In this document: positions 28,902 through 37,500 of the stretch, in pieces
Numbering within the stretch: the first letter of the stretch is position 1
How the letters are laid out: each line of letters starts with the position of its first letter
Assembly: GCA_016183775.1 (NCBI GenBank)
Contig: JACPDY010000080.1
Span: 1-64,000 of the forward strand
DNA: 64,000 nucleotides
Reading direction: 5' to 3'
From: Bacteroidota bacterium
GTDB lineage: Bacteria > Bacteroidota > Bacteroidia > JABDFU01
The notes under the pieces: generated by a model
Told to the model about the DNA's origin: nothing
What the model saw: the letters and a program-made list of their open reading frames with translations, nothing else
Databases searched by the model: none
Position numbers and translations under genes: made by a program

Positions 28902-31184
28902 CTATTCCAGCGCCCTCTTATTAAATATAGTATACCCAAAGTGGAACAGGAAAGTTAAGGGGGCTTTTTCCCGGTCATAATAATTCATACTTATGCTGAT
29001 GGGTCCAACGGGTGTTGTGTAAACACCTGCGACAGTTGCAATGTAATGTTTGGTATCAAATGCTCCCCCATAATAGGCTTTTAAGTCGGAGCCTTTTAAA
29101 ATTGACTCATGCGGTAAAAACACATATCCTTCTATGCGCAATTCCAGGTTTTTTCTGAAACTGATAATATTTTTCAATCCCCCTGCTATATAGTTGTTGG
29201 CCCGGTAGTTTTCAAGGAACAGAGTCCGCGTTTCAGGCGTTGGTTGAAAGGCGGGAGCAATTAAAATGGTTGAGGCATAATTGACTGATAAGATCTGGTT
29301 GGAGTAAACACCTTCCATTCGTACGCCAAGTTTGATACGGCTCCGGTAAATGAAATAATTGTCATACACCGCTTTAAGCTGCACCCATTCTTTCAGCTGC
29401 CTGAATGTGCCAATATCAATACCTGTAGATCCCGGTTGGTTAAATTCTTCTCCTGTACAGTAGCGTGCTTTCAATAGGAAATAATGACCTTCACTCGGGT
29501 AAAGTTTTCTATTAAATGTATTTTTCTCATACATAATATACGACGTAAATAAGTTCAATTCATCTACATCAGCAGTATCCTGCTGTGTAAATTTGTCGGT
29601 TTGGTAATATTCGTTTACAATGGTCGCGTAAGATGCTCCTGCCAAAATTTTTCCATTGTAAACGGCAGGGGTGCCAATGTCCAATCCCGCATATTGATCA
29701 CCTTGTATAAGGTATGACGGTTTTACATCGGCAAAAAACAATTCACTGCTTTTATAATAATCCCAACGGTTATAGGTAATGGTCGGTTGTACGTAAAATG
29801 GAATGTGTGTGGGAAAATCAATACGGGCTTTTAGCTGGGCCGAACTGTATAAGCGGCCGAAATAAGTGTTGCCATAGATGCTTACGGCTGTTTTTCCCAG
29901 GAAATTGTATTGCAAACCTACAAAGCCCTCGCTGATAGGGCGGTTTGATAAATTGCCCCCGAAAAATGCTACAAGGTCTTTTTCTTTTTTTACTTTCAGC
30001 TGCAGGTCATAAAATCCGTTCTTTTCATTGAATGTGGCTTTCGGAAATATGTTTTTTATCTTATCATCGTTGATCAGTTTGAAATATTGTTTTTTCATTT
30101 GCGGAAGACTGAGTGGTTCATTTTTGTGTTGAATGCTTTTCTGAATATAGTGCGATTGGTTTTTATTTACCCCTTCCACAGTAATCTTGTCGAAAAACAT
30201 TTCATGCTGACCTTTCAAGAAAGTTGTACGTTTTTTATTCAGTTCGGTGTTGTCGGATCTGCGGCTTACGGCTTCTTTAATTTCATTTATTTTTCGTATT
30301 GTGCTCACGTAACCGCTATCGATAAGCTGTTGCGGGTTGTTAAAATCAAACGGACCAATATTTGTTTTTGGCTCAATTAAGGTGCCTGTTTCGCACATAA
30401 GTCCGAAGTTAGTGGTGGTCATCATCATGCTCCGGATCTGCGATACAATATTGTCATCGGTGGCAGGTGCCACATTGCCTGTAACGGTGCTTCCAATGAT
30501 ATAGTCGGGAAAAAAATCATTATACATTACATCAGAAGGAAAGTTGTTGTAAAGGCCGCCGTCAAATAGTAGTTTGCCATTTACTATAATGGGTTTCAGA
30601 TAAAATGGATATGAAATGGAAGCACGTATGGCTTCTCCCAGGTCGCCATTTTTAAAAACCACTGATTCATTGGCATCAATGTCTGATGCAACGCAGCGGA
30701 ACGGGATCATGAGGCTGTCGAAGTTATATTTTGCCGCGGCAGCGCTTTTTCCATATATTTCCATCAGGCCGAAATCGACAGGGAAGGAGTTAATGATGTT
30801 GGTTGGAAGCGAAGTTTCAATCCCTGAGTTAAACGAAATTTTGAATTGGATCCAGGAGGCGTTGTCATCATCCTTTTTAAAGTAGTAATTGTATTTGTTT
30901 TCGATCTTTCCAAGAGCCAGGTTTCGAAAGGTTTCCGATTTAACCAGTTTTTCAATTTGAGCAGGGGTATAACCTATAGCGTACAACGATCCAACCATAG
31001 CGCCGCTTGATGTACCGCATATATAATCAATCGGAATATTGTTTTCTTCCAGCGCTTTTAACACGCCAATATGCGCAAGGCCATTTGCACCTCCTCCACT
31101 CAGCACAAGTCCCACTTTTTGAGAGAAGCAATGGAAAGCAATAAAAAGCGTAAGGATTAAAAGATGAAGCCGTTTTGCCTTCAT
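28902..31184 (-). CDS. Patatin-like phospholipase with outer-membrane barrel (PlpD type)
   Basis: Residues 1-21 are a signal peptide. The patatin domain follows at about 24-270 with the oxyanion motif GGGANG (30-35), the nucleophile GTSSG near 58-62 and the catalytic DGG near 207-209 (DGGLYNNFPSD). A POTRA-like region (about 330-400) then leads into a BamA-type 16-strand barrel to the C-terminus (ends FGYTIFNKRALE). This is the type Vd layout, in which the barrel anchors or exposes the lipase. With Ser and Asp intact it should hydrolyse phospholipids. Transcription is opposite to the convergent mutase and probably starts at a TAGTTTTG box just upstream. Confidence 0.92.
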   Translation of the reverse strand: MKAKRLHLLILTLFIAFHCFSQKVGLVLSGGGANGLAHIGVLKALEENNIPIDYICGTSSGAMVGSLYAIGYTPAQIEKLVKSETFRNLALGKIENKYNYYFKKDDDNASWIQFKISFNSGIETSLPTNIINSFPVDFGLMEIYGKSAAAAKYNFDSLMIPFRCVASDIDANESVVFKNGDLGEAIRASISYPFYLKPIIVNGKLLFDGGLYNNFPSDVMYNDFFPDYIIGSTVTGNVAPATDDNIVSQIRSMMMTTTNFGLMCETGTLIEPKTNIGPFDFNNPQQLIDSGYVSTIRKINEIKEAVSRRSDNTELNKKRTTFLKGQHEMFFDKITVEGVNKNQSHYIQKSIQHKNEPLSLPQMKKQYFKLINDDKIKNIFPKATFNEKNGFYDLQLKVKKEKDLVAFFGGNLSNRPISEGFVGLQYNFLGKTAVSIYGNTYFGRLYSSAQLKARIDFPTHIPFYVQPTITYNRWDYYKSSELFFADVKPSYLIQGDQYAGLDIGTPAVYNGKILAGASYATIVNEYYQTDKFTQQDTADVDELNLFTSYIMYEKNTFNRKLYPSEGHYFLLKARYCTGEEFNQPGSTGIDIGTFRQLKEWVQLKAVYDNYFIYRSRIKLGVRMEGVYSNQILSVNYASTILIAPAFQPTPETRTLFLENYRANNYIAGGLKNIISFRKNLELRIEGYVFLPHESILKGSDLKAYYGGAFDTKHYIATVAGVYTTPVGPISISMNYYDREKAPLTFLFHFGYTIFNKRALE

Positions 31185-31204
31185 TAGGCCTGGTTAAAGT
31201 TTGG

Positions 31205-31212
31205 CAAAACTA
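31205..31212 (-). promoter_or_regulatory. -7 element upstream of the patatin gene
   Basis: On the minus strand 31212-31205 reads TAGTTTTG, a match to TAnnTTTG 21 bases before the ATG at 31184. I see no good -33 box. Confidence 0.4.
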
Positions 31213-31238
31213 CGAAAAATTAGGCTTATGAGCTTCTT

Positions 31239-31298
31239 ATACCAACTTGCCATCAAGTCTGATAAAATAAATCGTGAACTTGATGGCTTAGTTGGTAT
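31239..31298. repeat. Inverted repeat between the BtuF-like and patatin genes
   Basis: ATACCAACTTGCCATCAAG (31239-31257) pairs with CTTGATGGCTTAGTTGGTAT (31279-31298) with about two mismatches or one bulge, leaving a 21-base AT-rich loop. It could be a bidirectional RNA hairpin, a small mobile element remnant or a protein-binding site. TTGGTATTAT occurs again at 31331-31340. Confidence 0.55.
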
Positions 31299-31338
31299 TA
31301 TGCCCCGCGTATTTGGCATTCTTGTTGGCGGTTTGGTA

Positions 31339-32142
31339 TTATACGGTTAAGGATCCAATAAGCCTGATGAAATAGGAAGGAGCATATTGCAGCCGACTTC
31401 CATACCATGAGAAGAGCTCACCGTCAACCAGTTTTATAATAGCATTTGGACATGCTTTTTGAAATTCCGCCATATGTTTTTCTTTGAAAGGAAAGGGTTC
31501 TGACGACAATAATATAAGTTCAGGATCATTTTTTTTCAATTCATCTGCGGTTATTTCGGGATAGCGGCTATTACCCTTGTTCCGGAAAATGTTTTGAAAT
31601 CCGCACAGGCGAAGCATTTCATCAATAAAGGTGCCCGGGCCTGCGCACATAATTGGTTTGTTCCAGATGAGGTAAGCCGTCCGGATTTTTTTTCGTTTAA
31701 TATTAAGTCCTTTTAATTTTTCAAATTCTTTTATAATTGTGCCTGTCAATTTTTGCGCATTCTCTTTTTTATTGATTATTGAGCCTGCTTCCGTGATCAT
31801 ATTTATCGCATCATCCAGGTTTTTTATATCGCTCATCCAAACAGGGTAATGGCGCATTAATTCTTCTATCTGTATTTGTTCGTTCTCTTCTTTATTGCCA
31901 ATGATCAGATCGGGTTGAAGGACTTTAATCTTATCAAAGTTGAGTTGCTTGGTTCCGCCAACACGTGTTTTGTTTCTGAACCATTCATCGGGGTGGATAC
32001 AAAATTTTGTTATACCCAATACTTTTTCGCCGGCCCCCAGATCGTATAATAATTCTGTTTGCGATGGAACAAGCGATATGATACGTGTTGGAGCCTCTTT
32101 AAGTTCAATTGTTGTGCCCATTTGGTCAACCAGGCGAATCAT
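31339..32142 (-). CDS. BtuF-like helical-backbone substrate-binding protein without visible signal peptide
   Basis: The 267-residue protein has the periplasmic-binding class III fold: an N-terminal lobe starting RLVDQMGTTIELKEAPTRI, then SLVPSQTELLYDLG, a backbone helix near 110-130, and a C-terminal lobe with PEITADELKKNDPELILLSSE. Members bind cobalamin, haem or siderophores for ABC import. Here the ORF starts directly with the mature domain, and no export signal or lipobox is seen in frame upstream. No permease or ATPase gene is adjacent. The protein may be cytoplasmic, a situation known for some Bacteroidota family members. Confidence 0.82.
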   Translation of the reverse strand: MIRLVDQMGTTIELKEAPTRIISLVPSQTELLYDLGAGEKVLGITKFCIHPDEWFRNKTRVGGTKQLNFDKIKVLQPDLIIGNKEENEQIQIEELMRHYPVWMSDIKNLDDAINMITEAGSIINKKENAQKLTGTIIKEFEKLKGLNIKRKKIRTAYLIWNKPIMCAGPGTFIDEMLRLCGFQNIFRNKGNSRYPEITADELKKNDPELILLSSEPFPFKEKHMAEFQKACPNAIIKLVDGELFSWYGSRLQYAPSYFIRLIGSLTV

Positions 32143-32224
32143 GCTTGTTCTTTTTATTTTTTAAAGATAGGCTTTTTACTGTTTTTAGTTATACCGGTTC
32201 TTAGTCAATTTAAGGATTTTTCAT

Positions 32225-32243
32225 CTGCCTGACCGGCAGGCAG
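32225..32243. repeat. REP-like CCTGCCTG palindrome, copy 2
   Basis: CTGCCTGACCGGCAGGCAG is a near-perfect palindrome with the same arms as 240-281 and 44300-44319, in a 230-base intergenic gap that otherwise holds nothing recognisable. Confidence 0.65.
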
Positions 32244-32372
32244 GTTGGCTTAGAACCGTAAATGCCGCCTCGGAACTTTCTTAAACTGAAGTAGTGGCGG
32301 TATAAATAAGGGTATAAAATTTTGCTGTGGCGTAGGGAAATTATTTTAAAAATATTTTCTAAAGAGCTGTAG

Positions 32373-32771
32373 TTAAAAATATTTTTCTATTGTTTTTTGA
32401 GTTATTTCAACAGTCAGCGGTTTGTTCTGAAATTCGGTTACTTCATCAATCTCATTCGCTCTTTTTCGGTCATCGGGATTTAATGAAGTGCTTAGCATAA
32501 TAATCACCACTTTTGATTTTAGCTTCTTATCTAATTTTGCGTACTCTGCGAGAAAGTCAAAGCCGCTCATGCCAGGCATATTAATATCAAGATATATAAG
32601 ATCTGGTTTAGGAAGGAGTTCGGATTGATTTTTTATATAATTCAATCCTTCAATGGCATTGAGAGCAACTTGTATGTGATTACAAACATTAGCTTCTTTG
32701 ATGGTTAAAGTATGAAATTCATTATCGGCGGTATTGTCGTCTATCAGGAGAATGCAATTTATTTTTTTCAT
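32373..32771 (-). CDS. Single-domain response regulator
   Basis: The 132-residue receiver domain carries the acidic pair at the N-terminus (LLIDDNTAD, residues 8-16), the phosphoacceptor Asp in LIYLDINMPG near residue 64 and the switch Thr/Ser and Lys later (MLSTS, then NKPL). There is no output domain, so it acts by protein contact, as CheY or Rcp1 do. It follows the histidine kinase gene by 80 bases on the same strand and is its likely phosphorylation partner. Confidence 0.92.
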   Translation of the reverse strand: MKKINCILLIDDNTADNEFHTLTIKEANVCNHIQVALNAIEGLNYIKNQSELLPKPDLIYLDINMPGMSGFDFLAEYAKLDKKLKSKVVIIMLSTSLNPDDRKRANEIDEVTEFQNKPLTVEITQKTIEKYF

Positions 32772-32851
32772 TTGTATATATTTTTAGATGTTTAAAGGTC
32801 ATTTTCGGTTTGTTACCCCTTTTGGCGTGATTCATAGGAACGATGGTTTAT

Positions 32852-34291
32852 TTAGATCTTTTTTGAGATGCTGAAATAAAAAGTTACTCCTTCATTTAGT
32901 TCTGACTTCACCCATATTTTTCCATGATGTAAAGAAACGATCTTTTTGCAGGTAGACAGCCCGATGCCGGTGCCCGGATACTCAGTGGCCGGATGCAAAC
33001 GCTGAAAAATAATAAAAATTTTGTCCTGAAATTGTTTTTCTATTCCAATGCCATTGTCTTTTAATGAAAAAATATATTCGGTGTCTTTTTCTTCGACGGA
33101 AATTGTTATTTCAGGCGCAATATTTTTCTTGTGGAATTTTATCGCATTGCTGATTAGGTTCTGGAAAAGCCGCTTAAACTCCATTTCACTCCCTCTTAAA
33201 ACAGGCAGTACAGATGAGGTGATCTTTGCATTATTTTCGGTAATGGAAGCTTCCATGTCAGCAATAACTTCATTTAAAATTTTATTGCAATCAATGGATA
33301 CGAATTCGATGTTTTTTCCAACTCTTGAAAACTCGAGTAAATCCTTAATCAGGTTTTGCATTTTGTAGGAAGCAGCGACTATAAACGTGATATATTTATC
33401 AGTGTCCTTATCTGATTTTCCTGAATATTTTTTTTCAAGCAGTCCGATAAAATTGGAGATAGTCCGGAGAGGTTCCTGTAAATCGTGTGATGCTACATAA
33501 GCGAACTGTTCTAATTCTTTATTTGCATTTTCCAGCTCTATAGTCCGCGCTTTAACTTTTTGTTCTAGTTTCTGATTGAACTCATTTAAAATTTTAGTTT
33601 GCTCCTGAATTTGTGTCAACATTTGATTGAAAGCGTCAGTAAGTAAGCCCAATTCATCATTGCCCGACTTAGCAGCACGTACAGAATAGTCTTTTTGCTC
33701 GGAAATTATTTTAGCTGTTTTAGCCAGATCGAGGATAGGTGTTGAAATGCTCTTTTCAAGAATCCTGGAAAGCAGGTAAGTCAGCATAAAGGATATGATG
33801 ATCACCAGGGCCATAACTAAGCTATAGATAAGAAGTCGTTCATTGATATCTTTCAGGTCAGATTTCAGGTATAATGTACCGAGTTGTTTATTTCCTTCTA
33901 TAACGGGCTCAAAGCCTTCCAGGTGGGATTCCGAGAAACGATACCCTTCTGGTCCCGGCTTAACCGGGCAAGTGTTAATTCCGGTAGTGCCGGAATAGCC
34001 TGCAAAAAAAATACCGTTTTTATCATAAAGACAAGCTTCTACAATATGCGGTTCTGTTTTCAGTGAAGATAGAATTTCTTTGGCATTTTCAGGATCATTA
34101 AAGGCGATTGCTGCGGTACTGTTGGAAGAAATGATTTTTCCAATAGTGGAAAGTTTATTCATTATCGTTTTCCGGAACTTATAATATTCGTAAGCAAAGA
34201 ATGTGGTGCATGTTACAAACAAAACAGCTCCGCTGATTAAAATGATAATTTTTATCAGTTTTTTTTGTATGGGCAAATCTTTAAACGCCAT
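32852..34291 (-). CDS. Sensor histidine kinase with CHASE8-like, HAMP, HisKA and HATPase domains
   Basis: The protein has 479 residues: TM1 (about 12-30), a periplasmic sensor region resembling CHASE8 (35-150; SNSTAAIAFNDPE near 53), TM2 (about 156-175), HAMP (178-230), a coiled coil, HisKA with the phosphorylated His in ASHDLQEPLRT near 268, and HATPase with N box, DNGIGIE and GTGIGLS. It lies eight bases after the YfiR-like gene, and the operon order is TonB receptor, YfiR, kinase, receiver. The YfiR-like protein is the obvious candidate to regulate its periplasmic domain. Confidence 0.93.
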   Translation of the reverse strand: MAFKDLPIQKKLIKIIILISGAVLFVTCTTFFAYEYYKFRKTIMNKLSTIGKIISSNSTAAIAFNDPENAKEILSSLKTEPHIVEACLYDKNGIFFAGYSGTTGINTCPVKPGPEGYRFSESHLEGFEPVIEGNKQLGTLYLKSDLKDINERLLIYSLVMALVIIISFMLTYLLSRILEKSISTPILDLAKTAKIISEQKDYSVRAAKSGNDELGLLTDAFNQMLTQIQEQTKILNEFNQKLEQKVKARTIELENANKELEQFAYVASHDLQEPLRTISNFIGLLEKKYSGKSDKDTDKYITFIVAASYKMQNLIKDLLEFSRVGKNIEFVSIDCNKILNEVIADMEASITENNAKITSSVLPVLRGSEMEFKRLFQNLISNAIKFHKKNIAPEITISVEEKDTEYIFSLKDNGIGIEKQFQDKIFIIFQRLHPATEYPGTGIGLSTCKKIVSLHHGKIWVKSELNEGVTFYFSISKKI

Positions 34292-34299
34292 CGGTTTGC

Positions 34300-34857
34300 T
34301 TATTTTTTATCAGCGACAATAATTTCTGCCACCCGGAGTAGCTTTGAACTAATGTCCAGTTTGTCTGCTTTGACGGCATCAAGATTAATCTGAAGTTGGA
34401 TCTTGTTGTTTTTAGTGTAAAACCTGATCATTCCTCCCCGCTGTAAAAAGTTCGACGCATCACTTACCATGAGCATGTTTCTGCCTTTTAATTTTGGGAG
34501 AATATCGTCCCCGTTATTTATTGCTGTTTTATTGATGAAGAGTACATGGCACATTTCTATATCGTCTGAATTTTTATAATATTTAACTATCATTGGATGC
34601 CCATTCACTTTTTCGCCCGATACAAGATATTCCAGGTAAGAACCAAAGGGATTATCTCCTAAAACCCCTATGATAAATGGTGACTCTCCCGAACTAAAAG
34701 AGGCGTGGGGCCACTCAACAAACTGGGCGAAGTTGAAAAGAAAAGCTGCTTTTACCTGGTATTCATGGGTGACAGGTATTTGGGCAGGTAAAAGCGAGCG
34801 GTACGCAAGTATCGCTATGAATAGAATCTGTCGTATTATTTTTTTCAGAACCGGCAT
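34300..34857 (-). CDS. YfiR-family (DUF4154) periplasmic protein, second copy
   Basis: This 185-residue protein has an N-terminal hydrophobic export signal (about residues 8-25) and the family core: HEYQVKAAFLFNFAQFVEWP (residues 31-50), PFIIGVLGDNPFG, MCHVLFINK and GGMIRFYTKNNKIQLQIN. It overlaps the TonB-dependent receptor gene by 13 bases and is followed after eight bases by the histidine kinase gene. Known YfiR proteins are redox-sensitive periplasmic repressors of inner-membrane enzymes; this one likely controls the kinase. It shares only the family core with the copy at 2639-3157. Confidence 0.9.
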   Translation of the reverse strand: MPVLKKIIRQILFIAILAYRSLLPAQIPVTHEYQVKAAFLFNFAQFVEWPHASFSSGESPFIIGVLGDNPFGSYLEYLVSGEKVNGHPMIVKYYKNSDDIEMCHVLFINKTAINNGDDILPKLKGRNMLMVSDASNFLQRGGMIRFYTKNNKIQLQINLDAVKADKLDISSKLLRVAEIIVADKK

Positions 34858-36833
34858 TTAAGTCTTGCGTAAATACTTCTTGGTATTTTTGACGTGCTAT
34901 TTTCTCTATGATATTCTTCCAATAAATTTTGCCCGATAACAGAAATTTCGAATGCCTTTATTTGCCATCCTAACCGAACGTCAAAAGTAAAATATGCCGG
35001 GACAGCCGGAATGGTGGCTGATACTTCCGGAAGTTCGTCCGTATAACGGGCAACCAGGTCCAGCTGTATGCCTTTGCGGAAATCCAGAATAGATTGAAGC
35101 ATAAAGATGTTTTTTGGGTCTACGCTTTCGAATGCAACGCTTATCGGCAAAACTTTTTTGTTTGTAGGGTAAATAGTCCTGTCAAAATAGGTATAACCAC
35201 CGCGTAATTGCCACCATCCCGTTGCCTGGAATATACCTGAAAACTCAAATCCCCACGATTCAGCCTGCTGGCTGTTTCTTAATACAATAGGAGGACTTGC
35301 CGCTGAATCCAAACTGCGGAGATCGCTGTAGATATTGTAAAAAGTAGCAAAGGAAAAAGATAATTGTTCTATAGGGAGGATGCGATAGCCTAATTCATAA
35401 GCAATAACTTTTTCGGATTTGAATTTTATGTCGGTTACAGTAATATCCGCATCAAACCTCGTAGGTGTACGTACTGAGCGTGAAACGGACGTCCATACGG
35501 TGTTGTTTTCATTGGGAGTCCACCCTATGCGGGTACAGGGCTGAAATTCAAATCCTGTAAAAACATTGTGAAGGAATTTACTGCCAATGGTCAGCTTTAA
35601 TAACCCGGGGGCAACTGTAATTTCGTCTTGCACAAATCCACTATAGAGCGGCATATCCTTATTAAGGGGAATAAAAGTCCGGGCAGTTTGATCCTGCTGC
35701 AGCCGGTACCCAATACCATAAAGAACACTTTGCCTGCTACCGATAGCAAAACGATGCTGAATGTCTATATTATAAGTATTGAGGTTATAAAAGAACGGTA
35801 GGGTTGAAGAAGGTGTTTTTCGATACGTACGGTCATAATAGGCCTGTATTTTTAAATTTGATTTATCAGAAAAAAGGTGTGTGAAACTGGCCAGCACATT
35901 TTGTCCATCCGTTAATGTATATTTAACCAGGCTATCATTGTTTTCTTCTCCGCCATACAAATCGCTTTGTAAGGTGATAGTATTTTTTTCAGATGGATAA
36001 TAATCCATTCGAAATCCTCCCTGTATCATATTCCATCTGTCTTTAGCACTTTTCCCATTTCTTAGCGTTGTGCTGCCCTGCTTAAAATGTTGCGCGTATA
36101 TTCTGAAATAAAGATTTGAATCCCTCCTGCTGCGTCCGCCCTGACGAATTCCGCCATAATCATTTAATAATGAACCGGCAGCGCCTGATAGATATAATCC
36201 CTGGGTTTCTTTCGCACTTTTTGTTAAAACATTAATAACTCCATTCACTGCATTTGCTCCCCAAAGGGTTCCCCCCGGTCCGCTCACTACTTCAATTCTG
36301 TCTATATCTTCCATCAGTGTGTTTTGCACGTCCCAGTATACTCCGCCAAAAAGAGGGTTATAAACTAAGCGGCCATCTATCATCACCAGGAGTTTATTGG
36401 CCAATATGCCGCCTGATGAAGGGAGGCCGTTAAATCCGCGCGCGGTGATGGCCCAATCGTGGGAGTTTGTTTGTCCTATTTGAAGGTTTGAAACTAATCG
36501 TAGTGCTTCGGGAAGACGTATTACACCTGAGCGCTGTATGTTTTTTCCGGTAATAACCTGTATAGCCGATGCTGTTTCTGTTAGTTTTTCGGGGCGCATT
36601 GAAACGGATGTTACTTCAATATCCATAAGTTCTTCCAAACTTAATTTTTTCAACCTGGAGGAAGATAAAATACTGTCCTGCGAAAAGATAGCGTTAGATA
36701 CTATTAGCAGGATAATAGCTAAGAATATTGAATAAAAAGACCAGTAAGCCCTTTTATTCTTATACTCAGTTTTATTGACAATGTTATCATCTGAAGATCT
36801 ATCAATGACAACTAACTGATCCTGTAGGTACAT
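34845..36833 (-). CDS. TonB-dependent receptor
   Basis: In this 662-residue outer-membrane protein a hydrophobic export segment lies unusually far in (about residues 33-51, ending near FSQD), after a charged 30-residue leader; the true start may lie downstream at a non-ATG codon. The plug domain covers about 80-205 (IQVITGKNIQRSGVIRLPEA, RIEVVSGPGGTLWGANAVNG) and a 22-strand-type barrel fills the rest to a terminal ARLKCRF. It heads the operon with YfiR, histidine kinase and receiver genes. No SusD partner or siderophore genes lie nearby. A role in signal sensing rather than nutrient uptake is likely but inferred. Confidence 0.9.
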   Translation of the reverse strand: MYLQDQLVVIDRSSDDNIVNKTEYKNKRAYWSFYSIFLAIILLIVSNAIFSQDSILSSSRLKKLSLEELMDIEVTSVSMRPEKLTETASAIQVITGKNIQRSGVIRLPEALRLVSNLQIGQTNSHDWAITARGFNGLPSSGGILANKLLVMIDGRLVYNPLFGGVYWDVQNTLMEDIDRIEVVSGPGGTLWGANAVNGVINVLTKSAKETQGLYLSGAAGSLLNDYGGIRQGGRSRRDSNLYFRIYAQHFKQGSTTLRNGKSAKDRWNMIQGGFRMDYYPSEKNTITLQSDLYGGEENNDSLVKYTLTDGQNVLASFTHLFSDKSNLKIQAYYDRTYRKTPSSTLPFFYNLNTYNIDIQHRFAIGSRQSVLYGIGYRLQQDQTARTFIPLNKDMPLYSGFVQDEITVAPGLLKLTIGSKFLHNVFTGFEFQPCTRIGWTPNENNTVWTSVSRSVRTPTRFDADITVTDIKFKSEKVIAYELGYRILPIEQLSFSFATFYNIYSDLRSLDSAASPPIVLRNSQQAESWGFEFSGIFQATGWWQLRGGYTYFDRTIYPTNKKVLPISVAFESVDPKNIFMLQSILDFRKGIQLDLVARYTDELPEVSATIPAVPAYFTFDVRLGWQIKAFEISVIGQNLLEEYHRENSTSKIPRSIYARLKCRF

Positions 36834-36839
36834 ACCTTA

Positions 36840-37026
36840 TATTTAAGTTTTTCCGTTATACTTTTTTTATAGTGGATGTAAATTGGGGAAAAAGGTAGAT
36901 TTACTTTAGTTGCGTATAGCTTTTTTTCGATGAAGATGATTTTATCGCAGCCGAAAACTATAATAAAGGCAGTTTAAATAATCATGGAAAGCATATATAT
37001 TTAGAATCTATCTCAAAAATTACTTC
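36840..37026. other. Intergenic stretch without a recognisable gene
   Basis: AT-rich sequence between the TonB receptor start and the toxin remnant. A plus-strand frame is open from about 36930 to 37170 but has no plausible start, and much of it is the shadow of the decayed toxin gene on the other strand. Confidence 0.5.
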
Positions 37027-37264
37027 TCAACCAAAAAAAGTGCGTTTGATCGAAATAAGCCCTGAATTCTTTTTCTTGTCTTGTAATTTATCAGTTTCGC
37101 AAATGAGCGGATTTTCACTTGTATTATTTATCCCTGATAAAACACCTTCTTTTATGATCTTTGGAGCTTGATTACTTTACGTGGATAAATAAGTGAGTAG
37201 TTCTTTAAAATTATCGAGTGCTATTCTATTCCAAACAATTTTGACTCGTTTTTTGTTTTACCAT
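37027..37264 (-). pseudogene. Decayed RelE/ParE-family toxin gene
   Basis: On the minus strand an ATG at 37264 overlaps the antitoxin stop. After five codons the frame is lost; removing one A from an A-run gives KRVKIVWNRIALDNFKELLT, the typical N-terminus of a ParE/RelE toxin. An in-frame TAA then interrupts YLST-SNQAPKIIKEG, and the match continues (NPLICETDKLQDK) before the C-terminal part degenerates and stops at 37027. A frameshift, a nonsense codon and a broken C-terminus mean it is not functional. Confidence 0.7.
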
Positions 37265-37494
37265 TTTGATAATTCCTTAAGGGAATCTTTATGAGAAACA
37301 AAAGCACCATTTTCAATTCGGGAAACAGCCTCGTTGATTTTCTTGTTATATTGTTTTCGCGAAATTCGTTTTATTTCTTTTCGTTGCGGCATAAAGCTTT
37401 TCCACAACTCAAAAGTTTTATTGTTGGCTAAGCTCATTTTAATTCGTTTTGCCCAATAGTTTCTTTTCGGCTAGATTTTGACCGGCGGTTCCAT
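37258..37494 (-). pseudogene. GyrI-like remnant joined to an antitoxin-like C-terminus
   Basis: The minus-strand start at 37494 reads MEPPVKI, then after one-base shifts AEKKLLGK and RIKMSLANNKTFELWKSFMP, then QRKEIK. These are the first 45 or so residues of AraC-effector (GyrI-like) domain proteins. The rest of that domain is missing. Instead the frame continues with RKQYNKKINEAVSRIENGAF and then VSHKDSLKELSKW before a stop. This tail resembles the C-terminus of small antitoxins paired with RelE/ParE toxins, and the broken toxin follows with a seven-base overlap. An intact short frame of 59 codons (ATG at about 37437) survives and could still make antitoxin, but probably does not. Confidence 0.6.
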
Positions 37495-37500
37495 GAAAAA

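Noticed and set aside
36930-37170. Open plus-strand frame of about 80 codons
   Set aside because: No start codon or ribosome-binding signal; most of it lies opposite the toxin remnant on the minus strand, which shows family-like sequence while this one does not.
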